64,000 nucleotides of DNA from Arion vulgaris (GCA_020796225.1 CM036753.1:6629001-6693000), one strand, 5' to 3'. Positions 23,141 through 34,744 are shown, counted from the stretch's first letter. Notes: generated from the letters alone by a model not told the origin. Made by a program: numbers and translations.

Positions 23141-23414
23141 TTAACGTCACAGTGGTGACGTCTGTGGCTTAGGGGATAGTGACTCGGTCTATTAACCCCG
23201 ACGTTCTGAGTTAGAGTCACGCTGCGGACAATTTGGTTGCAAATTGTTTCGCGTGGATTTTACAAAAGGACGATAACGACACCTGTTCAGAAAGCAATGA
23301 CAAACTATTGAACGTAATAATGCCTAGAAAATCACAAACAGCGTTAAAAAGCTGGGGTTGATTCGCAAAGTCCTGTAAAGGATATGCAATTAACTTTTTT
23401 TAACGTCACAGTGG
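23141..23414 (+). mobile_element. S1 tRNA-derived SINE with 15-bp target duplication
   Basis: The element is about 23156-23399: A-box-like TGGCTTAGGGGATAG, a mutated B-box (GTTAGAGTCAC), a body identical in order to 1209-1457, and an AACTTTTTT end. TTAACGTCACAGTGG occurs at 23141-23155 and 23400-23414 (the first T of the right copy may belong to the tail). This is the reference copy for S1. Confidence 0.88.
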
Positions 23415-23559
23415 CTTAGATTTTGATTATTCATTTTGCTTGCTTATGTAATACCATACATATGTATCTTTGTAGTAAAACGCCAATTTATTACTACCCC
23501 TCGGTTTTCTCCAGATCTGATCTGAGCACCTCAGATTTGTAGGTTTCCGTACACCGCTT

Positions 23560-23765
23560 AGAGAGAACTATAATGAAAGCCATGGTCCATGGAGTACGAG
23601 GTTGGGGCTAACAAGATGATGGTGGCAGCAAAACATCAAAGAAACCTTGAACATGAGACTGGAGGTGGCAGGAGGACTTGCTTCTGGAGGACAGAGAGTT
23701 GTTCAGTTGGACTGTGATGAAAGTGACATTCCGTAAAGAACATGCTACTACTTGAATATAATGAT
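23560..23765 (+). pseudogene. LINE-H C-terminal fragment
   Basis: Plus-strand copy of the family at 7630-7850 and 29350-29600 (both minus): GTACGAGG, AAACATCAAAGAAA, GTGATGAAAGTGACATTCCG, CATGCTACTACTTGAATATA. It encodes the basic tail after the RT domain in broken frames. Confidence 0.65.
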
Positions 23766-24926
23766 AAATAAACATAAATGTGCATTCTCCATCTATTATT
23801 CAACGTCAACATATTTCTCACTCTAAAATACACAGCATAACATTCAAGTAAAAACGTCTAGGATATTGCATCCGAAATAATGAGATCCTATCAGTTTACT
23901 TGTCGTGTTGGAGAATAAATTGTCAAACACGTCCTACGGACTTTCGTTTTTATTTTTATTCATTAAAGGTTTGAAGAAAAGATAGAAGAATAATGACTCA
24001 CAGGAGACCCCAGCTCGTACATCGTCACACAAAAACTGTCGGAGGGAAGAAAAATAGATGGTTGTCTCGGTAGGGGTAGATAGATATCTTGCGATTGATT
24101 ATGATGGAGTAACAGTTGTCACTTGAAATCAAGGGATCAAATCCACGACATCATATTTCACTGTTCATTCTTTGGCTAAGTGGGTGAGTGATGAACCCTT
24201 AGTTCTCTCTCTCTCTCTCTCTCTCTCTAATTATATATATATATAAACCCAAGTATGTGGAAAGTAGGTAGGTCAGTTCCTTTCTTTACTTGTGAAACGT
24301 CAGTTGCGTGAATTGAATGCACAAAACATTTCTGTTTGTTCTGTATAACTAAACTAAGCGTTGAACATCATCATCATATATATATATATATATTCTTTCA
24401 CTAAAGAAACTCACAATCTAAAACTATACTATAAACTTATGCGCTGGGAACGGGTACAACTGTTAGTATAGTATATGGAGAGGTTGAAATGTAGTTTTAC
24501 ACACACACAAATAGCATAAATATACAGAGAGGTGTTTCGACAAAAATGTCTTTGTCAAGATATAGACAAACCGTGTGTGAGGTGCCACACGGCGCTCGCA
24601 CTCCCACAATCGTTGGTCAGAAGCGCCCCGATATAGAAACACTAGGACATCACTGTTCTAAAGCAGTTATATTTAAAGTATCTGATTTGTTCAGTTTCCA
24701 GCAGGTCTAACAACCATATGTTCCAATAGAAAAGAGTTATTCTCTTAATAATATAATTTATGTAATGAACAGTATAGGTGAACTGCAGGGGGAAAAAAAC
24801 GACATGACAGAATAGAAACAGAAAACATCTGGTACAACAATTTTTTACAAAGAACTGATGTATTGTGTGTTTCTTTTATTGTCGGTCAATCATGTGCATA
24901 CTAATGTGACATACTTCTACTTAAAT
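23766..24926. other. Unassigned sequence with microsatellites
   Basis: (CT)n at 24206-24228, (TA)n at 24234-24245 and 24375-24393. The motif GTGTTTCGACAAAAATGTC at 24532 resembles part of the palindrome at 27.1 kb. No coding signal. Confidence 0.4.
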
Positions 24927-26590
24927 GATACGTCGCAGTCTGAACGTTTACAGTAATCTGCAGTAAAAGACAGTGAGATACGTCGCAGTCTGAACGTTTA
25001 CAGTAATCTGCAGTAAAAGACAGTCAGATACGTCGCAGTCTGAACGTTTACAGTAATTCGCAGTAAAAGACAGTGGGATACGTCGCAGTCTGAACGTTTA
25101 CAGTTTAGTTTAGTTTAGTCGTCGGATCACCATCACTGCACGTCGAACAAATTAGTCCATAAGTGCTCCGATCTCTCCCTCAGTATGTCCATCAGCGTGT
25201 GGCGACTAACGACACCGGTTCTTTGTTGGTTTACAATTCTTCTTTGTCTGCCAGCATAGCGTTCTTGTCGAGCTACACCACACTTAACTTTGAGTTCTTG
25301 CAGTCTGGTTAGTGTTGTGGATGCACCGCTATTACGTGAATCATGTACACGCCCTCTCTCCTTAGGGAATTTATAATATCAGCCTGGTCCATTGCTCGTC
25401 CGCTTTGGACAGCAGCCATACCTGCAAGCCTATCCGCACGTTCATTCCCCTTACACCTGCATGCCCTGGCACAAAATAAAACTGATCTTTGTCAGCTTAG
25501 ACCTCCCCAGCGATTCTATCCAATGTCTCCTAGCCCATCCTGTTTCAATCTTCCTGAGCATACTCATTGAGTCACTGAGAAAACATGCATGGATAAAAGT
25601 CTGTGATTCTAGCCAAATCATCGCTTTGGTAACCGCCATGATTTCCATAGTGAGACTGCTTGTAGTCACGGCAAAACCACCACTGTCTTCCTTCACAACA
25701 TCACCTCCGACCTGAGCAGTGAAAGCCCACGAGCTCCGCACATGTCGAATCACCGAACCATCCGTATAAATGATTACATCATGCTCAGATGCGTTCTCAG
25801 AAATTAATGCCTGAACCTCTGCCTCCACAACAAGTGGGTTGTGTTGCCTGCATTCTTTATCAAGTTCGATGCATACAGAAAAGGATGTAGCGATTGCTCT
25901 TGGCACCGGTATCCATTCTTCACCGGGATCAATGTCTTCAAGTGTACACACCTGTTCAATACAGTCCTCGGCCTGACCCATCCAAGATTTTCCTCTTTTT
26001 AACCTATTTCCTTTTGTCTCTTTATTTCCAAGTGCAGAGGATGTTGTGTGTCAGCATTGACTCGAAGGTATGCTCGTGCACGGCTGTAACGAAGGTACAC
26101 GAAGGTATGCACGTTTACAGTAATCTGCAGTAAAAGACAGTGAGATACGTCGCAGTCTGAACGTTTACAGTAATCTGCAGTAAAAGACAGTGAGATACGT
26201 CGCAGTCTGAACGTTTACAGTAATCTGCAGTAAAAGACAGTGGGATACGTCGCAGTCTGAACGTTTACAGTAATCTGCAGTAAAAGACAGTGAGATACGT
26301 CGCAGTCTGAACGTTTACAGTAATCTGCAGTAAAAGACAGTGGGATACGTCGCAGTCTGAACGTTTACAGTAATCTGCAGTAAAAGACAGTGAGATACGT
26401 CGCAGTCTGAACGTTTACAGTAATCTGCAGTAAAAGACTGGGATACGTCGCAGTCTGAACGTTTACAGTAATCCGCAGTAAAAGACAGTGAGATACGTCG
26501 CAGTCTGAACGTTTACAGTAATCTGCAGTAAAAGACAGTGGGATAAGTGGCAGTCTGAACGTTTACAGTAATCTGCAGTAAAAGACAGTT
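24927..26590. repeat. 50-bp satellite split by a LINE
   Basis: The unit begins GATACGTCGCAGTCTGAACG and continues TTTACAGTAATCTGCAGTAA and AAGACAGTGA. About 3.5 units lie at 24927-25103 and about 9.5 at 26111-26590. The phase is broken only by the LINE-C insertion. Confidence 0.95.
25104..26110 (-). pseudogene. LINE-C 3' end: RNase H domain and tail
   Basis: A 1-kb 5'-truncated non-LTR retrotransposon. The main frame (25981-25451, 176 codons) carries an RNase HI-type domain: IIYTDGSV with the first catalytic Asp, then LTMEIMAVTKAMIWLES with the catalytic Glu, then FLSDSMSMLRKIE with the next Asp. After a frameshift near 25460 the neighbouring frames read VPGHAGVRG and NERADRLAGMAA, completing the RNase H fold. 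The 3' tail is (AAACT)n. ACGTTTACAG flanks it at 25094-25103 and 26111-26120. RNase H plus non-LTR tail fits the I/Jockey-type groups; I cannot place it further. Confidence 0.9.
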
Positions 26591-27121
26591 AAAAAAGAAA
26601 TGTATCTGTAAACAAAATTGATTCACAACAAGGGTATCATGACACATAAGGCTTCGGCAGTTCATTGTCAGAAGTATTGCAAGAAACTGCGAGAAAGTAT
26701 ATTTTTTTTTTAAAAGGAAGAAATAAGAACACAATTTGGTATTTTAGAAACAAATTTCAAATAAAAATCATTACCAATCTCGAACCGATTTCGTTCCGAC
26801 TTCGGTAAAAACATTCAAGATGAATTAAGGGCTTAACTCGTCTAGTCTTGAAATCTTATTTAGAGATTTCCTTCTTCAACAATAAGATTGGAGACAAAAT
26901 CTTGATCAGAGAAGCTACAGTACAAGTTCTCTATGATTTTGTTGTTTGGTCAAGATAAAAGTGAATAAATAATACGCGTGAAGATCTGGAATACTACAGC
27001 TAACACAAAACACAAAACATAGAACATATTAGTGTATATCTCATAACAAGGAAAAACAATTTACAACTATGTACAAACTACTATTGTACTTTTGCTATAA
27101 TAAGTCATGAAGAACTCCAGT
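26591..27121. other. Unassigned A+T-rich sequence
   Basis: No repeat or coding signal recognised. Confidence 0.35.
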
Positions 27122-27336
27122 TAAAACAAAGTACTGCAGTTTTGCAAGTACAAAAACAATATACAGCGAAGTTTCGGCCAAAAAACCTTTATCAATTGAA
27201 GGATACCAGAGAAGCGAAGAAATTCACTTCTTATCTTCGCTTCTTTTGTATCCTTTGCTTGATAAAGACATCTTGGTCGAAACGTCGCTATATAGTTTTT
27301 GTACTTGGTAAAATTGCAGGTACTTTGTTTTTACGT
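27122..27336. repeat. 215-bp imperfect palindrome
   Basis: The left arm 27122-27219 and right arm 27235-27336 are reverse complements with scattered mismatches and small indels, separated by a 15-base loop (27220-27234). Landmarks: GTACAAAAACAATATACAGC against GCTATATAGTTTTTGTAC, and GAAGCGAAG against CTTCGCTTC at the loop. Either a foldback/MITE element or two inverted copies of a short repeat; a transcript would form a long hairpin. Confidence 0.85.
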
Positions 27337-28019
27337 GCTTCGCCATTGCTATATAGTTTTACTGCAGTCATCCCTTATATAATAAGTCATGACAGCACAA
27401 TAGTATTGAATATGATCATGAATATGATAGAAATATAGTTAGAATATGAAGTAGTGCAGTCGGGTATCAGTTATGTCTGAGGTACTAAGGTTTACTTTTT
27501 TACATGAGAAACATTTTCGATAAATGCAGATATCTAATGTGGATATCCATTACGAAAAGGTGTAGAATCTTTTGAAGAGAAACTTTGGGATGAGTATGAT
27601 GGCAAGAGAAACAAGCGCAAACTCAGAAGACGACATTGTAACAGATTTGCCAAATGACCGTATGTAAAAGACGAAAAAGGTCATACAATTCACACCTTTT
27701 TAAAAATATAGATTACACGAAAATCTGTAACTATTTTCAACTTCATAAATTATGGAACATCATAATAGAGATGAAGGTTTCCAACACATTTGATCATCCA
27801 TCTAATCGAAACATTGTATCATGAACAACACGCAGATGTTGGAACAGCTGATGAAACATCAGAATGGTTCGAGCTTATGCTACATTATGATGATGATGCT
27901 TATGATGTAGTTGTACAAGTAAATAGTATTAAGTAGCATCCTCTTAACCAGTTCGAACTTCTGAGCCGATATATTGGCTCGCGGTAATTTTTAAGAAGAC
28001 GCAAAGTCAGTACACTGAC
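27337..28019. other. Unassigned A+T-rich sequence
   Basis: Nothing recognised with confidence. Confidence 0.35.
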
Positions 28020-28444
28020 TAATTCAGTATCGTCATCACCATGAAGCTGGTCCCTTCTGGAATCTGGCTCCCATGACAGCAGTAATGAAAAACTGTCTGT
28101 TCTGTGCAAGTTGGCCGGTGTCAGCATCCGTCATTCTCAGACAATGTCATCTTGTACCAATCGTTTTCTATTTCTTGCTCTCATTCTTCTTTCAGGCACC
28201 ATTCCCTTGAAAATTATCTTTTCTAGGCACTCGTGTCGTTTGATGCGTTCGAAAATTTAGTTTTCCTTGATTTTATGCTCTTTAATAGCTAACTCTCTTT
28301 AATATCAAGCTGTTGCAGAACAAAAGCATTTGTTCTTTTCTCTGTCCGTGATATTCTAAGTACTCTTCTGTAACATTTGTATTCAAAGGTATTAATGATC
28401 TTCTCCGCCACTTTGTCAATGGCCAGTGTACAGTAATTCAGTAT
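28020..28444 (-). pseudogene. LINE-F 3' end with 11-bp target duplication
   Basis: The element is 28031-28433. The reverse complement matches 17870-18290 (ACATTGACAAAGTGGCGGAG, CTTTGAATACAAATG, GAGAAAAGAACAAATG, AGGGAATGGTGCCTG), so it encodes the same RT C-terminal segment, with stops. TAATTCAGTAT flanks it exactly at 28020-28030 and 28434-28444. The (GAT)n tail is reduced to GATGACGA-like sequence. Confidence 0.87.
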
Positions 28445-28536
28445 GTATTGCAAAATAAATGAAGTTCGAATAAAACAACATTTGCTGAGTGAAATGGTTA
28501 AGTAACGAATGTATTAACAAAATTGTGTGAAAATAT

Positions 28537-29019
28537 GTAACAAGATTACTACAAGACAGACTGCTTGAACACACCTCCTACATGTAAGTTAGGTGGATCT
28601 CAGGTGTAACAAGATTACTACAAGACAGACTGCTTGTACACACCTCCTACATGTAAGTTAGGTGGATCTCAGGTGTAACAAGATTACTACAAGACAGACT
28701 GCTTGTACACACCTCCTACATGTAAGTTAGGTGGATCTCAGGTGTAACAAGATTACTACAAGACAGACTGCTTCTACACACCTCCTACGTGTAAGTTAGG
28801 TGGATCTCAGGTGTAACAAGATCACTACACGGCTGACTTCTTCTACACACCTCCTACATGTAAGTTAGGTGGATCTCAGGTGTAACAAGATCACTACACG
28901 GCTGACTTCTTCTACACACCTCCTACATGTAAGTTAGGTGGATCTCAGGTGTAACAAGATCACTACACGGCTGACTTCTTCTACACACCTCCTACATGTA
29001 AGTTAGGTGGATCTCAGGG
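28537..29019. repeat. 69-bp tandem repeat, 7 copies
   Basis: GTAACAAGAT recurs every 69 bp from 28537. Two subtypes lie in separate blocks: units 1-4 have ATTACTACAAGACAGACTGC, units 5-7 have ATCACTACACGGCTGACTTC. All share CACCTCCTACATGTAAGTTA. Confidence 0.95.
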
Positions 29020-29349
29020 AGGAGAAAAGTTCTAACGTGTGTATTTAAAATGTGATATAAATTACCGAGACTTGTACAGATAAACTAGATTATATTCTTG
29101 TGTTAAACAAGTAGAGTGCTAGCTAAAAATAGGATGCTTGAAGAAATATTTATCAACACTTTAAACATTTTAAAAACAATCAGACAGGAACGAAAAGAAA
29201 ACATTTTGAGCTCCGCAGACATACCAAATGCATCTAAAAACAGGCTTGGGTTAAAAAGTAATTTAGAAAGAAAAAAACCTTGAAAAGCTTCCAATCTTAG
29301 TTCAAATTAAAACCAATGATGATTATAAAGAATACATGACAGTAATCTG

Positions 29350-29600
29350 CAGGTGCTTTAGAATTTAAGTAGTAGCATGTCCCTGCGGAACGTCACTTTC
29401 ATCGCATCCCGCCTGTAAAACTCTCTGTCTCTAGCAAGTTCCCCCTCCTTCTCCAGCACCATGTTCAATATTTCTTTGATGTCCTGCTGCCACCTTCCTC
29501 CTGGTTGTCTCCTGACTCGTACTCCAGAAACCACGCCTTCCATTACCGTTCTCTTCAAACCACTGTGAAGTTTAACGTTCCAAAAATATTTCATATTTCT
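29350..29600 (-). pseudogene. LINE-H C-terminal fragment
   Basis: Best-preserved copy of this family: a 78-codon frame (29594-29358) reads LKRTVMEGVVSGVRVRRQPG, then RWQQDIKEIL and ARDREFYRRDAM. This is the conserved basic tail of animal LINE ORF2 (GxRxRGRPxxRWxDDIK...ARDRxxWR). Related fragments: 7630-7850 (-), 23560-23765 (+). Confidence 0.75.
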
Positions 29601-29880
29601 TTCCTTTAGAATTACTCATGGAAAAAGTTTGAATACTTCTGATGTTTATTTTTTCTTTTTGTTTCATCAACGGACAAGTTGACTGAATCCGGAACAATTT
29701 TGTTGAGTTTCCAAATATGCTAACATTTTAAGAAGAAGAATCAGATGGTTTAATTAAAGTACTATCGAATGTTCATGTTGCACTTCAATGAAGTAGTTGA
29801 CTGAAATAAAGTCATGTGCAGTTCAATCAAACAAGCAGTATCTTGTGATCTCAGTGAAGCAATAAACATCTTTCTTTAAT
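29601..29880. other. Unassigned sequence
   Basis: No feature recognised. Confidence 0.35.
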
Positions 29881-30104
29881 GTTCAAGTTCTGCCCGCCTG
29901 CCCAGCGTGTTCGTAGAGCGTCGGACTGCGGGTGACTAGCCCTCTGGGAGTGCAGGTTCAATTCCGTGGGCTGGCAGAAAAGCCACAACTTCCCCAGATT
30001 CACGGTGTTCGTGGCATCGAACCAACGGGTTACGATGGCCATGGCACCGAGCCAAAGAGCTGAAAGCTCAAGTGCTTCTGGATCGAAAAAAAGGTTCAAG
30101 TTCT
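29881..30104 (+). mobile_element. S6 tRNA-derived SINE with 11-bp target duplication
   Basis: The element is 29892-30093: head GCCCGCCTGCCCAGCGTGTT, B-box-like CAGGTTCAATTCC, body CGGTGTTCGTGGCATCGAAC, 3' end GCTTCTGGATCGAAAAAAAG. GTTCAAGTTCT flanks it at 29881-29891 and 30094-30104. About 202 bp. Confidence 0.88.
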
Positions 30105-30379
30105 CAATTCTGTAAGCAAATTTTTGTTTCTTTCAAAAATGGAAAACATTTTATTTAAAAATCGTATCTTATCTATCCAATAATAGCTTCCCTTATGTCT
30201 GTTGAAGGAATTCTGCCATAATAAAGCACATCCAAGTATTACGCTAACGTTTAGTGACTCAAGTGAACATATATCGATTTGTTCTTCGAAATGTTGTATT
30301 ATTTCTATATGTGTATATCTTTAAACAAACATATTATTTTTATCTACAACTTATTCTGATCACTAACTTTGAAATATAT
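30105..30379. other. Unassigned A+T-rich sequence
   Basis: No feature recognised. Confidence 0.35.
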
Positions 30380-30451
30380 GGTAGGGGTTTATCGCATTAC
30401 TAAAACGTTATTTGAAGGGTTCTTCTAGTGGGGAAAAGTTGAGAACCACTG
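30380..30451. mobile_element. hAT-like transposon right end
   Basis: AAAAGTTGAGAACCACTG at 30434-30451 is the reverse complement of the CAGTGGTTCTCAAC terminus common to many animal hAT elements. The opposite end is not visible nearby, so this is a terminal remnant. Confidence 0.55.
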
Positions 30452-30621
30452 GGTTAAAGTTTAGAGACTGCTTTCTAATCAAGGTAGAACTTTGCACTTG
30501 ATGTGACAGTTCGCTTTTATCTTCCTGGTTGGAGTTTTATTCAACGGAAGCAATAACGTGACTAGCCAGCACATACTATAACTTGATATTACGAACACAG
30601 ACGCCCGCATGCAAGCGCATA

Positions 30622-30744
<123 letters not shown>

Positions 30745-31085
30745 CTAGCAGTTTTACCTGCTCTTCGCACGGGAATTAAAGAAACATGCCCCGTTGACTC
30801 AAAACCGGATTCTTGCCCATTAAAAACAATACGTTTTCTCTTCATGCTTGGTGGGAAAACTTTGTCGGTTGACCACAAAAGATTCAAAAGTCCCTCATTC
30901 TAATTGCCAGCAAAACCTGATACAACAGAATTCTCGTTCCCGTGAAAGTTGACAAATAACAATTTAAAATGTCCCTCATTCATATTGCCAGTAAAACCTG
31001 ATACAATAGAATTCCCGTCCCCCGTGAAAGTTGACAAATAACAATTTGCACATTGAATTTATTCAGAGTCAGTTCTATCGATGCA
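30745..31085 (+). repeat. Unclassified interspersed repeat, copy 1
   Basis: Begins CTAGCAGTTTTACCTGCTCTTCGCACGGG, includes CTTCATGCTTGGTGGGAAA and GTCGGTTGACCACA, and ends TTTATTCAGAGTCAG. A 90-bp segment (CCCTCATTC...AATAACAATTT) is duplicated within this copy. Copy 2 is at 31197-31480. Orientation is arbitrary. Confidence 0.75.
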
Positions 31086-31196
31086 AATGAAATTTCTGTA
31101 GTTCACATAATCAAATGTGTTAATAAAATGTTTTTAAAAATTGCCGTCATTCACCCAGATGCAGATGTACATATTATAATTGATACATCTGCTAAC

Positions 31197-31480
31197 AAAT
31201 CTAGCAGTTGTACCCGTTCTTCGCACGGGGAATGTAGTTTAACAGTGCGAGATTGAGCATATTTAAGAAAAAATTAATAACATCGTCCCCTTAAAATTGG
31301 ATGCTTTCCAATTAATAATACTTTTTCTCTTCATGCTTGGTGGGAAAGCTGTGTCGGTTGACCACATAAGACTTAACTGTCCCCCATTCCGATTGCCAGT
31401 ACAACATGATACAATAGAATTCCAGTGAAAGTGGACAAATAGCAATTGGCAAATTTAATTTATTCAGATTATTAACTTAT
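31197..31480 (+). repeat. Unclassified interspersed repeat, copy 2
   Basis: Same order of blocks as copy 1 (CTAGCAGTTGTACCCGTTCT, CTTCATGCTTGGTGGGAAA, GTCGGTTGACCACAT) without the 90-bp internal duplication. The two copies are in direct orientation 110 bp apart, so they could be one local duplication or two insertions. Confidence 0.75.
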
Positions 31481-32010
31481 CGATGTGTTTTAAAAACATA
31501 AACGACAAAAAACAACAACAACAAATTGGTAGAACGTGAGCTGTGTTTAAATTAAATAAAATTTTACCCGAGCGTGAATCAAGAGCACTGTCTACTGTAT
31601 GGTTGACGGGAATATAATTAACTACGCTACAGGCCCTTATACACAAATGATTTTAAAATACGTTATAATCGTATTAACTTCATAGCATCAAATATGTTCG
31701 ACTGATGTGATCAGGTGAACGGAAAGTCACGTGACCGGATCGTGAAACCATGGATAGACACATTCGGAGATTTCTATACATGATGACCATTTGCGTTAAG
31801 TTGGAATATGGTTACAGAAACGAACAAATAGTCCAGTTTTATAAGTTTTACATCTTCCCATGTATGAAAGCTACCCTCTTGCCAAATTTCTGCAATCTCT
31901 GTCTTATATATGTATAGATTAAGTGGAGGAAACTAGTCGGAGAATAATTAGTATGACAAATTTACGGCATAACATAAGCATTAAGGAAGAAGATATATTT
32001 TGAAATAAGT
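31481..32010. other. Unassigned sequence
   Basis: No feature recognised. Confidence 0.35.
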
Positions 32011-32250
32011 TTTCTTCTTCTTCTTCGAACGCTCCATATCGACCACTTATTAAACCACTCTTTGTGATTTCTATGTGATCTGAGCATAAGAGCGATTGTA
32101 CGTTCTGTCAGTTATGCACCTATAAGTAGGCCAGCACATCAGATTTCTGCGACGCTTTGTATTAACTATGGTAGCTTCCCTGAGCTCCTACCTCAGTCCT
32201 CAGACATTTTCTCGTAGGTCACAGTGTTACTATTCTGTGCACCCCTTGCT
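32011..32250 (-). mobile_element. S4 SINE
   Basis: Tail TTTCTTCTTCTTCTTCGAAC, then GCTCCATATCGACCACTT, GTTATGCACCTATAAGTAGG, ending TGCACCCCTTGCTAAG. The last 30 bp of the family are missing. No clear target duplication. Confidence 0.8.
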
Positions 32251-32264
32251 AAGAGGCAAAATTC

Positions 32265-32425
32265 GAGCGGAAATAACCTTTTACAGAGAAGTTCTTAGAA
32301 TGCCTGGATAAACAAGATGAATATATACATACATCATACAAGATCTGAACATCGAGGAACAATGGCCCATAAACAATAATATATCTACGAAACTGAAACA
32401 ATAAAATATAAGGACACTATTTTAA
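32265..32425 (+). pseudogene. LINE RT C-terminal fragment
   Basis: Frames read FYREVLRMPG, the CYRRMLRxxW region of LINE ORF2. The following TGAACATCGAGGAACAATGG matches the fragment at 23090, so both come from one family. Confidence 0.55.
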
Positions 32426-33337
32426 TAGCCAGCTTATTTTACCAAAAAGAATTAACTTCTTACCTTTTCAGAAAGAATTGAATGTATACCAGCGCAACCA
32501 CATTACCGGCGCTATTGTATACTTAATAGAGAATTAAGACTGTGAAATCACACCTGGTGGAAACTTTCCTGACGAGACCAACTTACTATAACTATTCTCA
32601 CTGCGACCGAGTATAGACTTGTCCATGGAAGAGGACGGCTGTATAGCTAGCGTGCAACAGTGTCGGGTTTATGCATTGATTAGTTCGTGATCCCCTTACC
32701 ACCTCTGTCTTTCCCCTCAAGCGACAGACAGTATGCAATGGCAGACTAGGAATGTTTGTTCACGGATGACGAGCAGTGAAATAGCGGTACAGCCCCCTGT
32801 AACTTGCCACCAACAAATATGATGATTAGGTCACCTGCTGGTAAACTCTCGCCTCTACATTTTGCTGCTTCAAACAGCCGCAGAGGTGGAATCGTTTGAT
32901 CACTATTTACTCAATAAGTTTTAAGTACGGTAACAAATATATATATATACAAACAGAGCTGCATTTACTCGTAAAGGTCCTTTGACAACTAACATATATG
33001 GATCTTAATAACTAACGTAGATACAATCTTTATATTTACTGTCTGTTGATACCCGCTTTTTAGTGCGGTGTAGAACAGGGGAAATATGATAATGAGGAAT
33101 TGAACCCTTTCGTCATTCTAAGCCCATATACTGGTTTACAGATCTAACAAAATGACGGCAAAACCGATATACCTGCTATTTCAGTATACATTGCAACATG
33201 AATGCGCCCGAACGTAAATAAAATTATGGAGCGAATGAGTTAATGGTCGAATACCTAGTGCAATTACAGCGAAACTATTGAGGTGACAATTTTTTTAATG
33301 TCTCCAACATAAAAAAACAACTCCTTGGTCTAACCGG
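32426..33337. other. Unassigned sequence
   Basis: No repeat or coding signal recognised. Confidence 0.35.
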
Positions 33338-33408
33338 GGATTGAACCCGTGTCTCCCGAATGGGAGCCCGCGTTCTAATCCATTCGATCAAAAGCTTCTC
33401 AATGTCGA
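33338..33408 (-). tRNA. tRNA-like sequence, probably a pseudogene or SINE head
   Basis: The reverse complement reads GCTTTTGATCGAATGGATTA (D-arm-like), an anticodon-arm-like CTCCCATTCGGGAG, and ACGGGTTCAATCCCCG (T-arm with B-box). The anticodon stem cannot hold a normal 7-base loop and the acceptor ends do not pair well, so it is not a functional tRNA by eye. Confidence 0.4.
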
Positions 33409-34124
33409 TACAATCTAGAAATGTGTACTTAATGCAGGTTATGTGGGATACTTCTTCTGCTGCAAAATCTGACCTTGAGGTTAACAAATGAAATATTGAA
33501 GGATATTTATTACTAAATTGGTTATTACACCCAACTCACTGCACACCGACCTGACCCATAGGTGCACAGTGTCTCCTAGTACACGTCGAATGATATGCAC
33601 AATGGTGTTGGTTGTTATGACCCTCTGGTTAATGAAACACTTTACTGTGCCCCTCATGCGCACTGTAAAATTAGTGCAACTGTTGAACCCAATCAATTCC
33701 TTCAATTACTGTCTAGACGTGTAAGCAATTGTTTTGTCCTAAACCAACAGACCATGACTAAACCATGTTCTGTTATCTATCCTGCTTACTCATCGCCAAC
33801 ACCTCGACTTTGTGAGCTTTTAATGCGTCTGCCTGCTCCACTGTCCCTTCCTTTAATTCACCACCAACACCGTAACTATATTAGCTTTCAAAGTTAGTCC
33901 GCTTGCTCTCAAATTACCGAATTACTACTACATGACATTACTCTGTTTTGTTTAAATAATTACAAAAAAGGACGAAGGTACAACCCTGCACTTAATAGTC
34001 TGAACTGTTGCAGATGTATTTCCCACTTCTTTTGTAACACATCCTCAGCTTTTATCTGCCAGTTCAAATATAGCATTATTTCACTAGACTTTTTGTGTGG
34101 AAAACAAACAAATAATTGGAGACA
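33409..34124. other. Unassigned sequence
   Basis: Overlapping frames of 68-100 codons on both strands (33481-33897) show no domain I recognise. Confidence 0.35.
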
Positions 34125-34578
34125 GTTAACAGTGCAACATATAATTCACTTCAGATGTGGGTTGCAGAAGTTAATATGTTTGTTAACAGTGCAACATATA
34201 ATTCCCTTCAGATGGGGTTAGCAGAAGTTACATGTTTGTTAACAGTGCAACATATAATTCACTTCAGATGTGGATAGCAGAAGTTACATGTTTGTTAACA
34301 GTGCAACATATAATTCACTTCAGATGGGGTTATCAGAAGTTACATGTTTGTTAACAGTGCAACATATAATTCACTTCAGATGTGGATAGCAGAAGTTACA
34401 TGTTTGTTAACAGTGCAACATATAATTCACTTCAGATATGGGTAACAGAAGTTACATGTTTGTTAACAGTGCAACATATAATTCACTTCAGATGTGGGTA
34501 GCAGAAATTACATGTTTGTTAACAGTGCAACATATAATTCACTTCAGATGTGGGTAACAGAAGTTACATGTTTGTTAA
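34125..34578. repeat. 56-bp tandem repeat, 8 copies
   Basis: GTTAACAGTGCAACATATAA recurs at 34125, 34182 and then every 56 bp. Units vary at GATGTGGGTA/GATGGGGTTA. Confidence 0.95.
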
Positions 34579-34744
34579 GAGCTTGTAATGTCAGAGTAAT
34601 CTGCAAAATAGTTGAAGGGCACTGTTTGTCCATCTTTGAAACATTCAGTTGTTTCTGCTGCTCCGTACTGACTCAATAACATAAAGGCACCGAGTAAAGA
34701 CTCTACTACTATACAAAATGACTAATCTTTTGCCAATGTATGGA

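Noticed and set aside
33338..33408. Functional tRNA gene on the minus strand
   Set aside because: The anticodon arm cannot give a standard 7-base loop with a 5-bp stem and the acceptor stem does not pair.
33481..33897. Overlapping frames of 68-100 codons on both strands
   Set aside because: Frames open in several phases at once, no domain, no codon-level signal visible.
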